Shown: positions 1 through 11,961, counted from the first letter of the stretch. The stretch: DNA of 35,040 bases from Saccoglossus kowalevskii (GCF_000003605.2 NW_003155238.1:286152-321191); one strand, 5' to 3'. The notes: generated by a model from the letters alone, not told the origin. A program made the numbers and translations.

Positions 1-1082
1 GGGCGCACAAAATCGTATTTGTTTGTTTCTGTAGGATGACTAGTTCAATAGTTGAACCGATTATTTGTTCTGTAAAAATCCAAGATGGCCGTCAAAATGG
101 CCACCTAGTGACGTCATGGGACAAAATTTTGCAATGGGAACATCAAAATTCCTGTACTAGACATCCTGAGGATTGAAAAAATATGTTAAAAAAATATATC
201 ATTAGGGTGCATGGGGACCCTTATTTCCTACTAGACTACAAAGGCTAACGGGTAGACGCTAGTTTGTAAACTATGACATGCTATGGCCACCTGACGCATG
301 CGTAAGTGACGACTCCCCAGTTTTAAATCTAACCCGACTATGCCTCCGTTATTATTGATTTTATTTGTGACTTAACATGATCCTTATAGACATTTATCAC
401 TATATGAAGTTCAACCGCAAATCTAGTACCAAGATGGCCAAGCCTTCCTTTACAACTGCTACACGGATTTTTTTTTTATACAGCAACTGTTTTAATTTCA
501 AAATGCCCCGAGTTCGTGCTTCATATATTTTACAGCAATAATGAGAAATTTTCTAGATAGATACTGTTTAACGCACAATGTAAGGAATATTGAACCAAAT
601 AAAAAATGAAATTAACATCGGCAAGTGAATAAATAATCCATTGGCAAGATGAGTCACGAGCGATTTGTTTCATATAATCAAAAAAAAGTACCATTTTTAT
701 GTAAAAACGAGTGTTACGCAATCCTATTCAAAACACATAAGAGTCTAGATGAGTCATAATCCTGGGTCACGTCATAATCTTGTAAGTGTCTTTGCGTGAT
801 CAAGGCAACACAAAGCCGGATTGGGACGCATATGCTAACCGTGAAAGTGTGAACTGCGATAGAAACCGTTAATTTCCTACGCACGTGTCTGGTAACGGAT
901 CACAATAGAATCAATCGACCAGTTGTGGCTTCTAATCATAGAACCGATGAGTTATTATATAATGATGTGCGATGATCAGTTAAATGCCATCATCGATGGA
1001 TATGTATATGTCACTAGTGATATGAGACGCGCCTCCATGGTAACCACTAACTTCGTCATTTATAAAAGTCACACAATTATGT
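1..1082. other. Non-coding flank with YY1-like and CRE-like motifs
   Basis: No gene is supported here. Two identical 11-base CCAAGATGGCC motifs lie at 80-90 and 429-439; they resemble the YY1 core (CAAGATGGC). A perfect TGACGTCA palindrome, the CRE half-site pair, lies at 109-116. A short interrupted palindrome, GTTCAA then TAG then TTGAAC, lies at 43-57. The first 450 bases read like a dispersed repeat, with closely spaced ATGGCC-type words, but no ends or second copy are visible in the window. The rest is ordinary AT-rich sequence with many stops in all frames. Confidence 0.5.
109..116. promoter_or_regulatory. CRE-like palindrome TGACGTCA
   Basis: This is a perfect 8-base CREB/ATF consensus palindrome located 19 bases downstream of a YY1-like CCAAGATGGCC motif. 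The match is exact, but no promoter, TATA box or transcript start is evident nearby, and the site may belong to a dispersed repeat. Functional use is not shown by the sequence. Confidence 0.25.
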
Positions 1083-1935
1083 GTATGTAGATGTCGCTTT
1101 CCCTAAACACTATGAACGGTGTTTGTAAATAGGGATCCCACTTAAACACCGACCGTGTCTGTATATAGGAATTTCACTTAAACACTATGAACGGTATCTG
1201 TAGATAGAGCTTTCACTTAAACACTGTCTGTAGATAGGGCTTTCACTTAAACACTGTCTGTAGATAGAGCTTTCACTTAAACACTGTCTGTAGATAGGGC
1301 TTTCACTTAAACACTGTCTGTAGATAGGGCTTTCACTTAAACACTGTCTGTAGATAGGGCTTCCACCTAAACACTGAACGTGTCTGTATATAGGAATTCC
1401 ACTTAAACACTATGAATGGTATCTGTAGATAGAGCTTTCACTTAAACACTGTCTGTAGATAGGGCTTTCACTAAAACACTGTCTGTAGATAGGGCTTTCA
1501 CTTAAACACTGTCTGTAGATAGGGCTTTCACTTAAACACTGTCTGTAGATAGGGCTTTCACTTAAACACTGTCTGTAGATAGGGCTTTCACTTAAACACT
1601 GTCTGTAGATAGGGCTTTCACTTAAACACTGTCTGTAGATAGGGCTTCCACCTAAACACTGAACGTGTCTGTATATAGGAATTCCACTTAAACACTATGA
1701 ATGGTATCTGTAGATATGGCTTTCACTAAAACACTGTCTGTAGATAGGGCTTTCACTAAAACACTATGAACGTGTAATGGATAGGATTTTCACTTCGACT
1801 GGGAAAGATGTCTGTAGATGGGGCTTTCACTAAAACGCTATCAACGGCGATGGTTATAACGGTGTCTATGAACGTGTCTGTAAATAGGGTTTCCACTAAA
1901 ACACTATGAACGGTGTCTGTAGATAGAGTTTTTAC
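1083..1935. repeat. Tandem array 1: 30-bp minisatellite with long variants
   Basis: About 850 bp of tandem repeat. The core unit is 30 bp and contains ACTGTCTGTAGATAGGGC followed by TTTCACTTAAAC. It runs as five near-perfect copies (ACTGTCTG at 1223, 1253, 1283, 1313 and 1343) and seven more (1448 to 1628 in steps of 30). Longer units of about 36-40 bp, carrying an extra ACTATGAACGGTGT-type insert, occur at both ends and between the blocks. A composite segment beginning TTCCACCTAAACACTGAACG occurs at 1361 and again at 1646, so there is a 285-bp higher-order duplication on top of the 30-bp periodicity. The edges (1083-1210 and 1750-1935) are the most diverged, as expected of an array homogenised at its centre. 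No coding sense is seen: stops interrupt the repeat. The unit is not related by eye to the other arrays in the window. Confidence 0.97.
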
Positions 1936-3590
1936 TAGCACGCTGTGAATAGTCGTATGTGAAGAGGTAATCTGAAAGCAGCTAATAGGAGAAGCAATAC
2001 TATTGTTATAAACAATTATGTCTCGTCTTTCAGTTCAAGTAAAGGATGTAAATCTCTAAAACTGACAAGACGAAGAAATAGACCATCCGATGTAAAGATG
2101 ACGGGGTTCATTGGACGTTTGACTGAATGACTGCCACCATGTCAATTACTTACTATACTGAATATGTACTGACTTCTTTTATTCATTTTTATTCAATGGT
2201 CCATTTTTTTCTTTTTAGAAAGAGCGTATCGCAACGATGACGTGGATGCAATTGCCCGACGTGCATTGTGATACGCCTTGACTCGCTGCACAATGGAGGG
2301 CTCGTACCAACAGCTGAGCTTACATGGAATCCCAAACACGAACACAACGTTCGTGAATAACCTGTGATCTTGACAATTTGTAAACCAAATTAGTTGTCTG
2401 ATTAGCTCTTTTAGAATGATCACACGCAATGTGACACTTTTGTATTAGCTCTATATCAACCATTGTTCGCACGCATTAGCGAATTTCAGTCCTTAATGTC
2501 CTTCTTGTTGACCATACCCTTGTACCGTTTAACGTTGTACGTAATGAAATTAATTAAAAATAGTGAAAATATTTTTTAAAACCGTTACCAAATTCATGAA
2601 ATAAATCCTAGTGCATCTACTATTTCATTATAAGTTGAAATTGTTCGTTTATATTTTCAACGTGTTTTATTTTCACGTACGAAAAAAAAGAAGCAACGTA
2701 GGTACCCACAGAAATACTAGTAACTACCATCTGAATCGTTTAAGGTGTTTAATATCATGACGGCTCAGGTAACCCACTAATCAATATAAGAATATGTTCA
2801 ATACCACAATCAAATTATGATGTTTGTAAGTGATCCAAATAAGCAACTTAAGTTAAGTTACATTATGTATAGTGGATATCAATCAATCTTGCTAAATATC
2901 AGAAACAATGATACTGTCGATGCAATACAGTGACATTCCATGCGACACGCTTAGCTAAAGGGAAAAAACAGTCAACGAAACGCCAGTAATTCCAGTGAGG
3001 CACATTGCATCGCTATTAAAGACGACATGCAAACTTTTATTTCAGCGACTCTGCAAATATTAGCGTTCTTCAGATGTCACGTGGGACTACAAAGTTGGCA
3101 AGAATTGTGAGATAATCGGTATTCTAAACATCTACTCTGGAGATCAACGTCAAGTTCAAACTTTACACCCACTGGCTTGATTGGAAATTGAACAATGCCT
3201 AATCACCTGGGCAATCACGACAACAAATCGTGTCAGATTTTGGAATGTCCACTTACGTGCGAAGTCATCAATATCTAATTGGGACCAAGCAACGTTTGAA
3301 AGCAAGCAATTGGTGTACACCATTACACACAGTCAACCTAGTGATGCTGTATAAATTATATAAATGCATTAAAATACACGGATATATGTTTAATTGTGTT
3401 ATCATATCAAATTAAAAATAAGGGGTCGAACATTTGAAATTATGGGGAGTGGTTGGAAGATTAAAAAAAATACAAGCTAGACGCCGAGAAAAAAGGCATG
3501 CAAAGTGTTGCAAAGAATACATGTTAGCACTTTCAAGAAAAATGAGCAGATAAGAAACCACAACACATTACACTGGTCATGCTCCTCCAG
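1936..3590. other. Unremarkable AT-rich non-coding stretch
   Basis: Open frames are short (at most 78 codons) and show no recognisable product. Composition is AT-rich with A and T runs, for example at 2204-2216 and 2681-2690. No RNA gene, repeat array or element ends were seen. Confidence 0.5.
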
Positions 3591-3614
3591 CCACCCCCAC
3601 CCACCCCCACCCAC
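3591..3614 (-). repeat. C-rich 10-bp repeat; minus-strand G-quadruplex motif
   Basis: The plus strand has two and a half copies of a 10-bp CCACCCCCAC unit. Read on the minus strand it gives runs GGGTGGGGGTGGGTGGGGG, that is four tracts of at least three G separated by single T loops. That pattern is the classic strong parallel G-quadruplex form. It is an isolated island in AT-rich sequence and no gene is attached to it. Confidence 0.85.
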
Positions 3615-5606
3615 GATTCCAAATGTTTTACCCCTGAGTGAATGTTCACACTCTTCAGTGAACCAACATCGAATTAGTGATTTCGGTCTCCAGATGAAAT
3701 AAAAAAAAACACAGCACATTTTTTTTTGGACATAATAATGCTAACTGTGGTTTGGCATATTAAGTGTTTTACTATGTGTGCACATGCCTTCGATGACATG
3801 TTAACTATGAGCGGAATTTTATTACACATACTAAGCAACCAACCAGGCGCTAAACTGTGAGTAAATGTGTATTAACACGAAACAAAATAGTTCCATGATA
3901 TCAGCTACATTGAGTACAATATATACATCAGCAATACGCTTAAGATCAAAATAAGACATCGTTTTATTCCGTATGATGAATTGAATCGACTCAGACCAAG
4001 TACAGAATTGGACATTTTCAAATCTTGCCAGAATCACATCGATTTATCCGACGCTAGCCCTATTCTGTTGAAGCTACTGTATATCGTATAGGTGCGCATT
4101 TTACTTGAATAACCTACCAATTAACATCGTACATTGACAACAAGGGAACAATAATCCTGCGGGAGATTAATTATAATACGTTCAATTATTTTTTCATGAA
4201 AAAAGCATCTTCAATAAAAACATCGGTATCATGTTATCGAGAAATGCTTTCAACGCATCACTTAAAGATATAAATCATTTTCTTATCACCCCCACATCAA
4301 ACTGATTGAAAGTTTTAATGTTCCTGGTTGAAGGGAGAAACCATTACTCTAGATCGGGTATTATGATTACCGAGCTGACAGCCTAGTGTACGACATTTCT
4401 TCTGTGACAGCTGTTATATAGTTACATATCGCAAATTCGGGCACACGGCAAATGAGCACCGGGTTGGGATCGTCGTTGAGTGGTCCCGATTATTAAACTA
4501 GTTTCAATACTCGCACATAAAGATTATGTAAATGTGAAATGCTTAAAATTCGATTAAAATAATATCTATAGATAAGCGTCGTAGTCAACATTTATTTTAA
4601 TAATCCACTCCTACTTTTGAAATAACTATAGAATTAATTCAATTCATTTCTGAATAAATTATTTTTTTATGGATTTGTTTGTGTCCCTACAGGAAGTGAA
4701 TTTTAAATAACATACTTCTGCCAAAACAAGACGATGAACTAACAAAGTCATATTATTAGCGTTCTGTAAAAATCGAAACAACAATGGCTGTTGTCGCCAA
4801 TACACATTCGTAATTGGTGACAATATAATGTAAGTTTCACTTTAAAATAACTTACATAATTTGGATCGTAACCTTCTGAATCATTTGTAGATTGAAGCGA
4901 CACTGTTTGTCCTAAAGGTCAAAGGTTATAAAAGGGAAACACAATCCAATTAGTGTTGTAATTGCCTGAACGTGATGTCGCCGGACCACCGTGATCGTCG
5001 TCGTAATCAGTACTGTTAGCTTACCCACTATCGCCCAAATCTTTGATTTTGCTCATATAGTTTTAAATTAATTAACTAACAACTCTTTAATTAAAGTGAT
5101 ATATGAAGTAATTTTTGATACAGATAGAATAATAGTGTTGCTCTATAAAAAAAAATTATAACAAATAAATGGAATTTATTAGAAAGTGTATTACAGGACC
5201 ACAGGAGTCGCATCGCAATGTTTTTGATATTAGTCTCATGAGGAGTACCCTGCGAGTCAAAAATACATTGCTTTTTTAAAACATGAAATTAAAATGCGCT
5301 ACACGACGGCACTGTAAGCATTATATTGTTACACCCATATTATTAGATGACATCTACTTTTTTGTTAAACAAAGATTATTCACATTATATTCATTTATAT
5401 TAGCGACATTCATCTGCATAATTTCATAGCCCTTAGGCCGATACAAACAAATTTCAACATTGCAGTGAGGCGCGGGATTGTCAGAAAGCATTTATTTATG
5501 CGCAACGTGTACATTCATTTTGTATAGCCATCGACAAAGATGAGTAATATGCTGAGCAGCAAGAACAACTTAAACTACAAAAATTGCACATTGTAAAAAG
5601 TATAAA
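3615..5606. other. Unremarkable AT-rich non-coding stretch
   Basis: There is no open frame above 80 codons and none is recognisable. Scattered homopolymer runs occur (for example T at 3720-3728). No tandem array, RNA gene or element ends were seen. Confidence 0.5.
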
Positions 5607-5745
5607 GATCCACTTGCACTTACCCGCCCAACCGAGTGATTAGTCGATACGCACTTACACGTTCAACGGATAATAAGCAGGCTGATACGCACTGACCCGC
5701 CCTGTGGAGCGATAAACTGATAATCAGTAGTCCGAATAAACGGTT
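5607..5745. repeat. Degenerate 36-bp tandem triplicate
   Basis: Three diverged units are anchored by GCACTTAC-type words at 5616 and 5651 and GCACTGAC at 5689, giving spacings of 35 and 38 bases. The second and third units share GATACGCACT, and the first and third share CCCGCCC followed by a GAGTGAT/GAGCGAT-like word. Identity between units is modest, so this is an old or slowly evolving short array. No function is visible. Confidence 0.55.
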
Positions 5746-8700
5746 TGATAATCTAATACTTTTATGCTACTGCACGTTGCAGTACAAAACATTTTATGCA
5801 TCTGTCAAATTTGAAATTGACATTTATTAATACTAATATAGGCATGACAATAGAGTAAACGTCGCTGCGCACCACTGTGTTGATGATAAAATTCTCAATT
5901 TAATATACTTATACATATGATGTGGTGTTAATAATAACATCGGTGCAATCACCCTAAGACATATATTCACCGTGCGTCTTTCTGTAATTATTTCATCTGA
6001 GACGGAATCATACGTATGAGAATCTTTGCATGCACTAACAAACAAGAAGACACTTTTATCGGGTTTATTGGGTTTTTAAAAATTACGTTTTACTGACAAT
6101 TGCAACTAGTATACTATGTTTCACAAGATTTGCTATCTTTGTCAAACTTAAACTATCCTTTTAATCGGAATGTAAATTGACATTCCTAGTTAAAATAAAG
6201 TCATTGGTGTATTTCGTCGTGAAATTCAACATTAAGTGTACAATTCTGATCATCTATTGAATAGCTTTGTAATAAAATTGGGCAATGAATGAGTGAATGG
6301 TCACATATGAAATGAACAATGTCGCATTCACTTTTGAATTACTTGCCCATGAGTGAATTACATTTTAACTTCACTTGACACCGACTTTGTAAACTAATAG
6401 ATTAATAGATTAATAAAAGGCTAAATAACTTAGCAATAATGGTCAGATACTTTGCTTTATATGAATGAGTTACCCATACATTTAATACATTTATTAACAG
6501 GCAATAGTAAATAGATGTAGACAAAGTCTTCCTTGATTACTGTTTTCTTTAAAGATTTGTCTACCACATATTGATACACGCGTTAATCGGACAATAAATC
6601 TACAACAGGCATTATAAGTTGTTGTACTTTTTGCGTTGTTTAAAAGGGATTCCAATTTGAAGTTAACCAGACGCCGATGCTTAGTCCCATTATTCAATAA
6701 TGATAATGGTAAATTCAATCTAGTAACTGAATATATTAAATATGATTTTCACTGATTGTGTCGATTGATTTTTTTAGTATAATCAACAATACATATTGAA
6801 ATAAATATAGATTGATGTCAGGAGAAAATATTTTTGTTGTCTTGTTTAACAATACAACAAGTGATATGTTGGGTAGGGTGGCAAGTTAAAATCTGCAAAT
6901 TCTGAATCTCAACTCTTTCATCCACATTTAACATGGAATACTGACACTTTCAAATAGTTTTGATTGTCAAAATTATTATATGCTGTTACTCTATTAAAAC
7001 ACACGTGCCAGTGTTTAAACATTCATGTACTTGCCACTTGATATACACACACACATAATTTACATATTTATTACCCAAATAACTAATACAGAAGTGACTA
7101 TCATTTGTAGAGCAGAAAGTCCATCATATGAAGATGCGCCAAGCACTTCCTAAATAATCAATTGTCACGGAGGACGTTGATGTTCGCGAACTCACGTGTG
7201 TATGCCGAATTTCAGCTTACTGGTTGAAAACGTGCTCGCTCTTACGAAATCCTCGGTTTTCTTACTGGTGGTACTAGACCAAACAAATTTGCGACTAAAT
7301 TTGCCGTTGAAGTAGGAGAAATAAGTTCACCACATCAAGCGTTCGTGACTGCTAAATCAAAATGTTAATTAGGGTAATTCATTTTAAGCTAAGCAGGTGT
7401 GCATATATTTGAACCTTTATGAAGTCCAATTGAATTAAATGCATTTCTCGTTCATCAATAATATTTATGTGAATTAACATTGATCGTTGTCAGAAAAATA
7501 CAAATTGATGAAACTTATATAAAGATATAAAAATATGTATATTTTAAATCGGTCAAAAATTTTATTTTATTTGTGCTGATTTATTGATTTTATAAGTTAT
7601 AAAGAAGTTCTATAAAAGTTATAAACTTGCGAATTGGTTATTGGTAACACCGCAGTTACTTGGCCATTCCGTCGCATGTTGTCCTAAATTGTGAAAGTTA
7701 TTGTTCATTCAAGAATTGTTTTTAAAATACTACATAATTCGTAATTTAATTCAGCTTCTTTTAGTCGTAATTCAAGTTAAATAAAATGCAAAAAATATAA
7801 ATCTTCTTTCTTTTTTGACAAACATGTGTAATATGCAAATATGGCGTGGATATGGAATAAATTACGTTATGAATTATTTTTAATATATTTAGGAATTTTC
7901 TTGTTCAAATCAGACAAAAAATGCAAAAATTTCATAATTTCGAAAAGCCTTTATCCTAGTGTTATTTTAGCGTCATCATAGGCGATTTAATACAGTAATT
8001 ACAGTTAATCTAAATATATATATTAAACGTGTGTTCAAATATTGATGAGTTGGTTATTATTAATATACGACAAGAAATTACGCAATATACGCACCTATAT
8101 ATATTTTTCTCAAAATTTAACAATCTATGTCTGTTTTGACGTGTGTAACGAACTCAAATTAATTACAATATTTTATTTAAAATATGACTCGTTGAATAGT
8201 AATGATCGTCATATTTCCGGATCTATATTTAGTATATGAAACAATATAACTTGACTTTGGCATATATCTTGGAAATATTCGTCGTTTTAAAAATGCTTTC
8301 CAATGATTATTGTGAGTGATATTGTAAACTATACGCTGTGGTGTGGTTACATATGAAAACATTATATATTCATAGTATATTTTACTATCATACTAACATA
8401 ATTTAATCAAATTTAGTGTGTTAAATTTCATTTCAAGTACAACTTACGGAATGATATGCATTTTAGTCGGGAGGGGTTTTCACTTGAACTTATATATTCT
8501 TATTCCACCATCTTGAAGTGATTTGTTTATTTTTCGCTCTAAAGTGTTATGTTGTGCTTGACGCAATTGCACATATGCAAAACTCAAATTCATGATGATG
8601 TCAGTGATGTAACATTCAAACTCCACACCCCGCATCTTGGATAAATATAGAATGTGACAACTTACCCGGATATAACTTTCGGTTTTTAATCCCCTTTATT

Positions 8701-8980
8701 ATGACGTATGACAGGTTAACAGAGTTCGTGGCGATGTACTCCTCAGTATAGCGATATCAGGGAAAATAATTGGCATCAAATCGTGTTATCGCTGGTCATA
8801 CAATTAGTTACATGACAGATTTGTATTCACAAAGTATCCTGTGGAAGAAACAGACAAAAAGGTCAGGGGGTATACAGGCGACTGAGCCATTAATGTGGCA
8901 ACAAATCACGTGTTACATCGCCAGCACTGTTTTCGGTATATCGTTAGTGGGAGAGAACAGATACGTGTAGTTGGAAGAAA
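5746..8980. other. AT-rich non-coding stretch with one inverted repeat
   Basis: No gene is supported. An imperfect inverted repeat has arms at about 6279-6299 (TGGGCAAT then GAGTGAATG) and 6325-6349 (CATTCACT then ACTTGCCCA), with a loop of about 25 bases. AGATTAAT is tandemly repeated near 6395-6415. The block from 7400 to 8450 is especially AT-rich with many short TA runs. Open frames do not exceed 74 codons. Confidence 0.45.
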
Positions 8981-8987
8981 TGAACAC

Positions 8988-9008
8988 TATATAAAGGAGG
9001 TGACGTAA
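8988..9008 (+). promoter_or_regulatory. TATA-like box followed by CRE-like site
   Basis: TATATAAA lies at 8988-8995, followed by TGACGTAA at 9001-9008. A start site about 30 bases downstream of the TATA would fall near 9018, and an ATG at 9040 opens a 64-codon frame ending at 9234 whose second half is hydrophobic. The spacing fits a compact promoter, but TATA-like words are common in AT-rich DNA, the ATG context is poor (T at -3), and the peptide is unrecognised. This is a weak candidate only. Confidence 0.18.
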
Positions 9009-9297
9009 TGTGAAATAGCAAAGCAGAATCACGTTATCAATGAGTAAGAAATACAATGGCATAGAGTTAAACACCAGCACTTGGATGCATGTAAAACTGA
9101 ATTCTGTTTGTAAACACGTGTCAATTATTTTCTCTGTTATGTTTATTTACACAGCCAGCCAATGTGTCGCTATCCAGGCGTTTGTTTTTGCTTGCATCCG
9201 CCAATTTATTTGCAAATTGAAACTATGCTGGTGAAACATAATACGACAGCTGCTATCGTGAGTTCGTATGAGGTTTTCGCCTGGAGGGCGTTCGTGT

Positions 9298-9315
9298 CGC
9301 CGCCGCCGCCGCCGC
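9298..9315. repeat. (CGC)6 microsatellite in a short GC-rich island
   Basis: Six perfect CGC triplets lie inside a GC-rich patch of about 50 bases (roughly 9278-9330) that also contains a GCGCGGCGAG run. The patch stands out sharply from the AT-rich surroundings. It could mark a CpG-rich regulatory element or simply be a trinucleotide microsatellite. No long open frame crosses it as a coding GCC/CGC tract. Confidence 0.85.
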
Positions 9316-9330
9316 GCGGCGAGGTGCCCT

Positions 9331-9960
9331 AGGTTTGTGAATTTGTTTTCAATTGGTCACGTGATTCGGATTTCATAAACCCTAGAAGTGCTTTATGTAT
9401 CATACACTGGGGGGTCTTATTGACGTGATTTTTTTGTTAGAGCATAATATATGTTTCACCAATATAAAACAATATAGCACGTTATGTAATCATATCACTC
9501 AATATTTTCTATCACACAGGTGCATGATTAGTTATGCAGATGAGGCAGGTGGCGGTGTCTTTGTAGTGGTGAGAGATTATGTAATGTATATTTCCCCCCG
9601 CCAACTCAAAATGTTATTGATTGATTCTCAGTAAATTTTCAAGTGGAATTTCTCATGGAAACAAGTACCAATGATATTTATATTAATATTTCTACCTCAA
9701 AAGGTTATAGATGGATTTTCATGACCAATTGGTGAGGGTTGACTAAGATGTTTGTTGTCATAAAAACATGTTTCTCAATGACTATTCGTTGCTAAATAAC
9801 TAAACAATTTAAAGAAACAAACTTATCTGTTTTAAGGAAGGGTTGTCCTTCAATATTATTGCGAAACAACATGACTACATTTCCCGTACAGTTATCGCAC
9901 TGACCACGCATCATGCGGAAAAACGTAACGCCCAATACAGATAATGAAAGAACAATGTGA
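9331..9960. other. Non-coding stretch between GC patch and array 2
   Basis: A 79-codon plus-strand frame at 9395-9634 has no recognisable motif and is within chance length. A CACGTG E-box lies at 9359-9364. Nothing else was seen. Confidence 0.4.
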
Positions 9961-10685
9961 GCGCACGTCCGTATATGGACTAAACGTATAACGCGGACGT
10001 CCGTATATGGACTAAACGTATAACGCGGACGTCCGTATCTGGACTAAACGTATAACGCGGACGTCCGTATATGAACTAAACGTATAACGCGGACGTCCGT
10101 ATATGGACTAAACGTATAACGCGGACGTCCGTATATGGACAAAACGTATAACGCGGACATCCGTATATGAACAAAACGCATAACGCGGACATCCGTATAT
10201 GGACAAAACGTATAACCGGATATCCGTATATGAACAAAACGTATAACCGGACGTCCGTATATGGACAAAACGTATAACGCGGACGTCCGTATATGGATTA
10301 AACGTATAACCGGACGTCCGTATATGGACAAAACGTATAACCGGACGTCCGTATATGGACAAAACGTATAACGCGGACGTCCGTATATGGACAAAACGTA
10401 TAACCGGACATCCGTATATGAACAAAACGTATAACCGGACGTCCGTATATGGACAAAACGTATAACCGGACGTCCGTATATGGACAAAACGTATAACGCG
10501 GACGTCCGTATATGGACAAAACGTATAACCGGACATCCGTATATGAACAAAACGTATAACCGGACGTCCGTATATGGACAAAACGTATAACCGGACGTCC
10601 GTATATGGACAAAACGTATAACGCGGACGTCCGTATATGAACAAAACGTATAACCGGACGTCCGTATATGGACAAAACGTATAAC
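9961..10685. repeat. Tandem array 2: CpG-rich 31/32-bp repeat with 125-bp higher-order unit
   Basis: About 23 head-to-tail units occupy 725 bp. The unit reads CGGACGTCCGTATATGGAC followed by AAAACGTATAAC (31 bp); a variant with an extra G before CGG is 32 bp. Each unit begins with the 10-base palindrome CGGACGTCCG and has four or five CpGs. The left quarter is nearly all 32-bp units with GGACTAAAC. The centre and right show a four-unit higher-order pattern: one 32-bp unit, one 31-bp unit with ACATCC and GAAC, then two standard 31-bp units. This recurs exactly 125 bp apart (GGACATCC at 10406 and 10531). On the minus strand the repeat has almost no stops in any of its three frames, producing long artificial open frames (10044-10808, 10108-10854, 10298-10702). 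Because 31 is not a multiple of 3, the frame rotates from unit to unit, so these are not protein repeats. Confidence 0.97.
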
Positions 10686-11961
10686 GGGGGTACAAGCGGC
10701 ATATGAATAACGCATATATAAAGCGAATGATGAACCGTTCAGATAACGCACCACAACAGTACATACTCTTAGGGATAACGCACGCACAACGTATACCGTT
10801 TTTCCCATCTTTTTGGCACAAGGTTACTCTTAAACACACTCCTAAATTACACATATACTATGTGGGACTGAACAAAAATATTAATTATTAGAAAAGATCT
10901 ATCAGTAATTGTACACATTTTTTGAGTCACTCACATATTTGCAGTCCAAATGTGTGCTCGGACATGACCGATTGGATGTTTTACAATTGGTGTTGATCAC
11001 GCTAAATTTGGTGCACTTCAAAAGATATAGACGAAGAATCACCACGTGTAATACAATAACAGATACGCGGAATACTGATGAACCGCAAAACAATTACAGT
11101 GCATCTCGTCAAAAATCACCAACGAATCCTAATAACGGGGTATCACATGCAACATGTGAAGAGAAGCGTTTTTTGCGTGTTGGCGTTGACCAAATGCTAA
11201 GTTGTACGCCTACGCAGACATGGCGCGGGCATAGAAATGCGTGAAAACTTGATAACTATGCCCTCGCTACGCTAAAACATCGACAAGGAATGAAAACGTT
11301 GAATATTATTATTTCTCGTCATCCTCTACAGTGCACGATGTGAAAAGTATGTAAAACAACAACAAAAAAGTAAAGCAAGAATATTATAGTTTAATGCCGC
11401 TCTAGTCGGGCAAGAGTGCGTCCTAAATTACGCAAGCTGTGGTGAAATATACGATATACCATCGTTTTACTGTATCACTAATAATACTCGCAATAAACCG
11501 CCATAGTGATCGTGACTGCAGCGCGCATATATGCCATGAATTGTGCAATATCTCGTGGTACACCGACTGCAGCGGTGTTTTTTTGTTTTCTAAATTTTAT
11601 ATGCCGTATGTGTACTGTACGTACACAATAAAATGATCAGCGAGTGATTTCACCAATGTACATATTAAGTGTCCATACATGTCAATTTCAGAAAGTCTTC
11701 ATTTTACTGATATAGAAGTCGACGACCACTTGTACATTCTGCACGGCTTTGTGTGCTAATTGCTCTAATGGAAATCTACTACGTTCGCCTTCGTGTGAAC
11801 AGCCACTTCTGATTTAGAAAAAAAATACAAAATATATATATAGCAACGTTATGTATGACACTTCTATCGATATTCTGAGTGTTGTCTTGTAGAAGAAATG
11901 CTTGTCGTGAGATATTCATAGCTCGATAAAAACAACTCACAAAACAAAATACGACTATTAA
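10686..11961. other. Array 2 flank and AT-rich non-coding stretch
   Basis: The first 110 bases keep scattered ATAACGC and CAACGTATACCG words (for example at 10707-10713 and 10788-10798) that look like decayed array 2 units. A 111-codon plus-strand frame at 10909-11244 is near chance length and has no recognised motif. A short (AT)5 tract lies near 11832. No gene is supported. Confidence 0.45.

Noticed and set aside
1083-1935. Resemblance of the repeats to a CRISPR array
   Set aside because: Units are head-to-tail with no unique spacers, and there are no cas genes. The same applies to the other three arrays.
8994-9013. AAAGGAGGTGACGTAATG, which looks like a bacterial ribosome binding site and start codon
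   Set aside because: The ATG is followed at once by TGA, and nothing else in the window suggests a prokaryote.
10044-10854. Minus-strand open frames of 254, 248 and 134 codons
   Set aside because: They arise because the 31/32-bp repeat lacks stops in all three minus-strand frames. The unit length rotates the frame from copy to copy, so there is no consistent peptide repeat.
10909-11244. 111-codon plus-strand open frame
   Set aside because: It is within chance length, has no recognised motif, and overlaps a 63-codon frame on the other strand equally lacking support.
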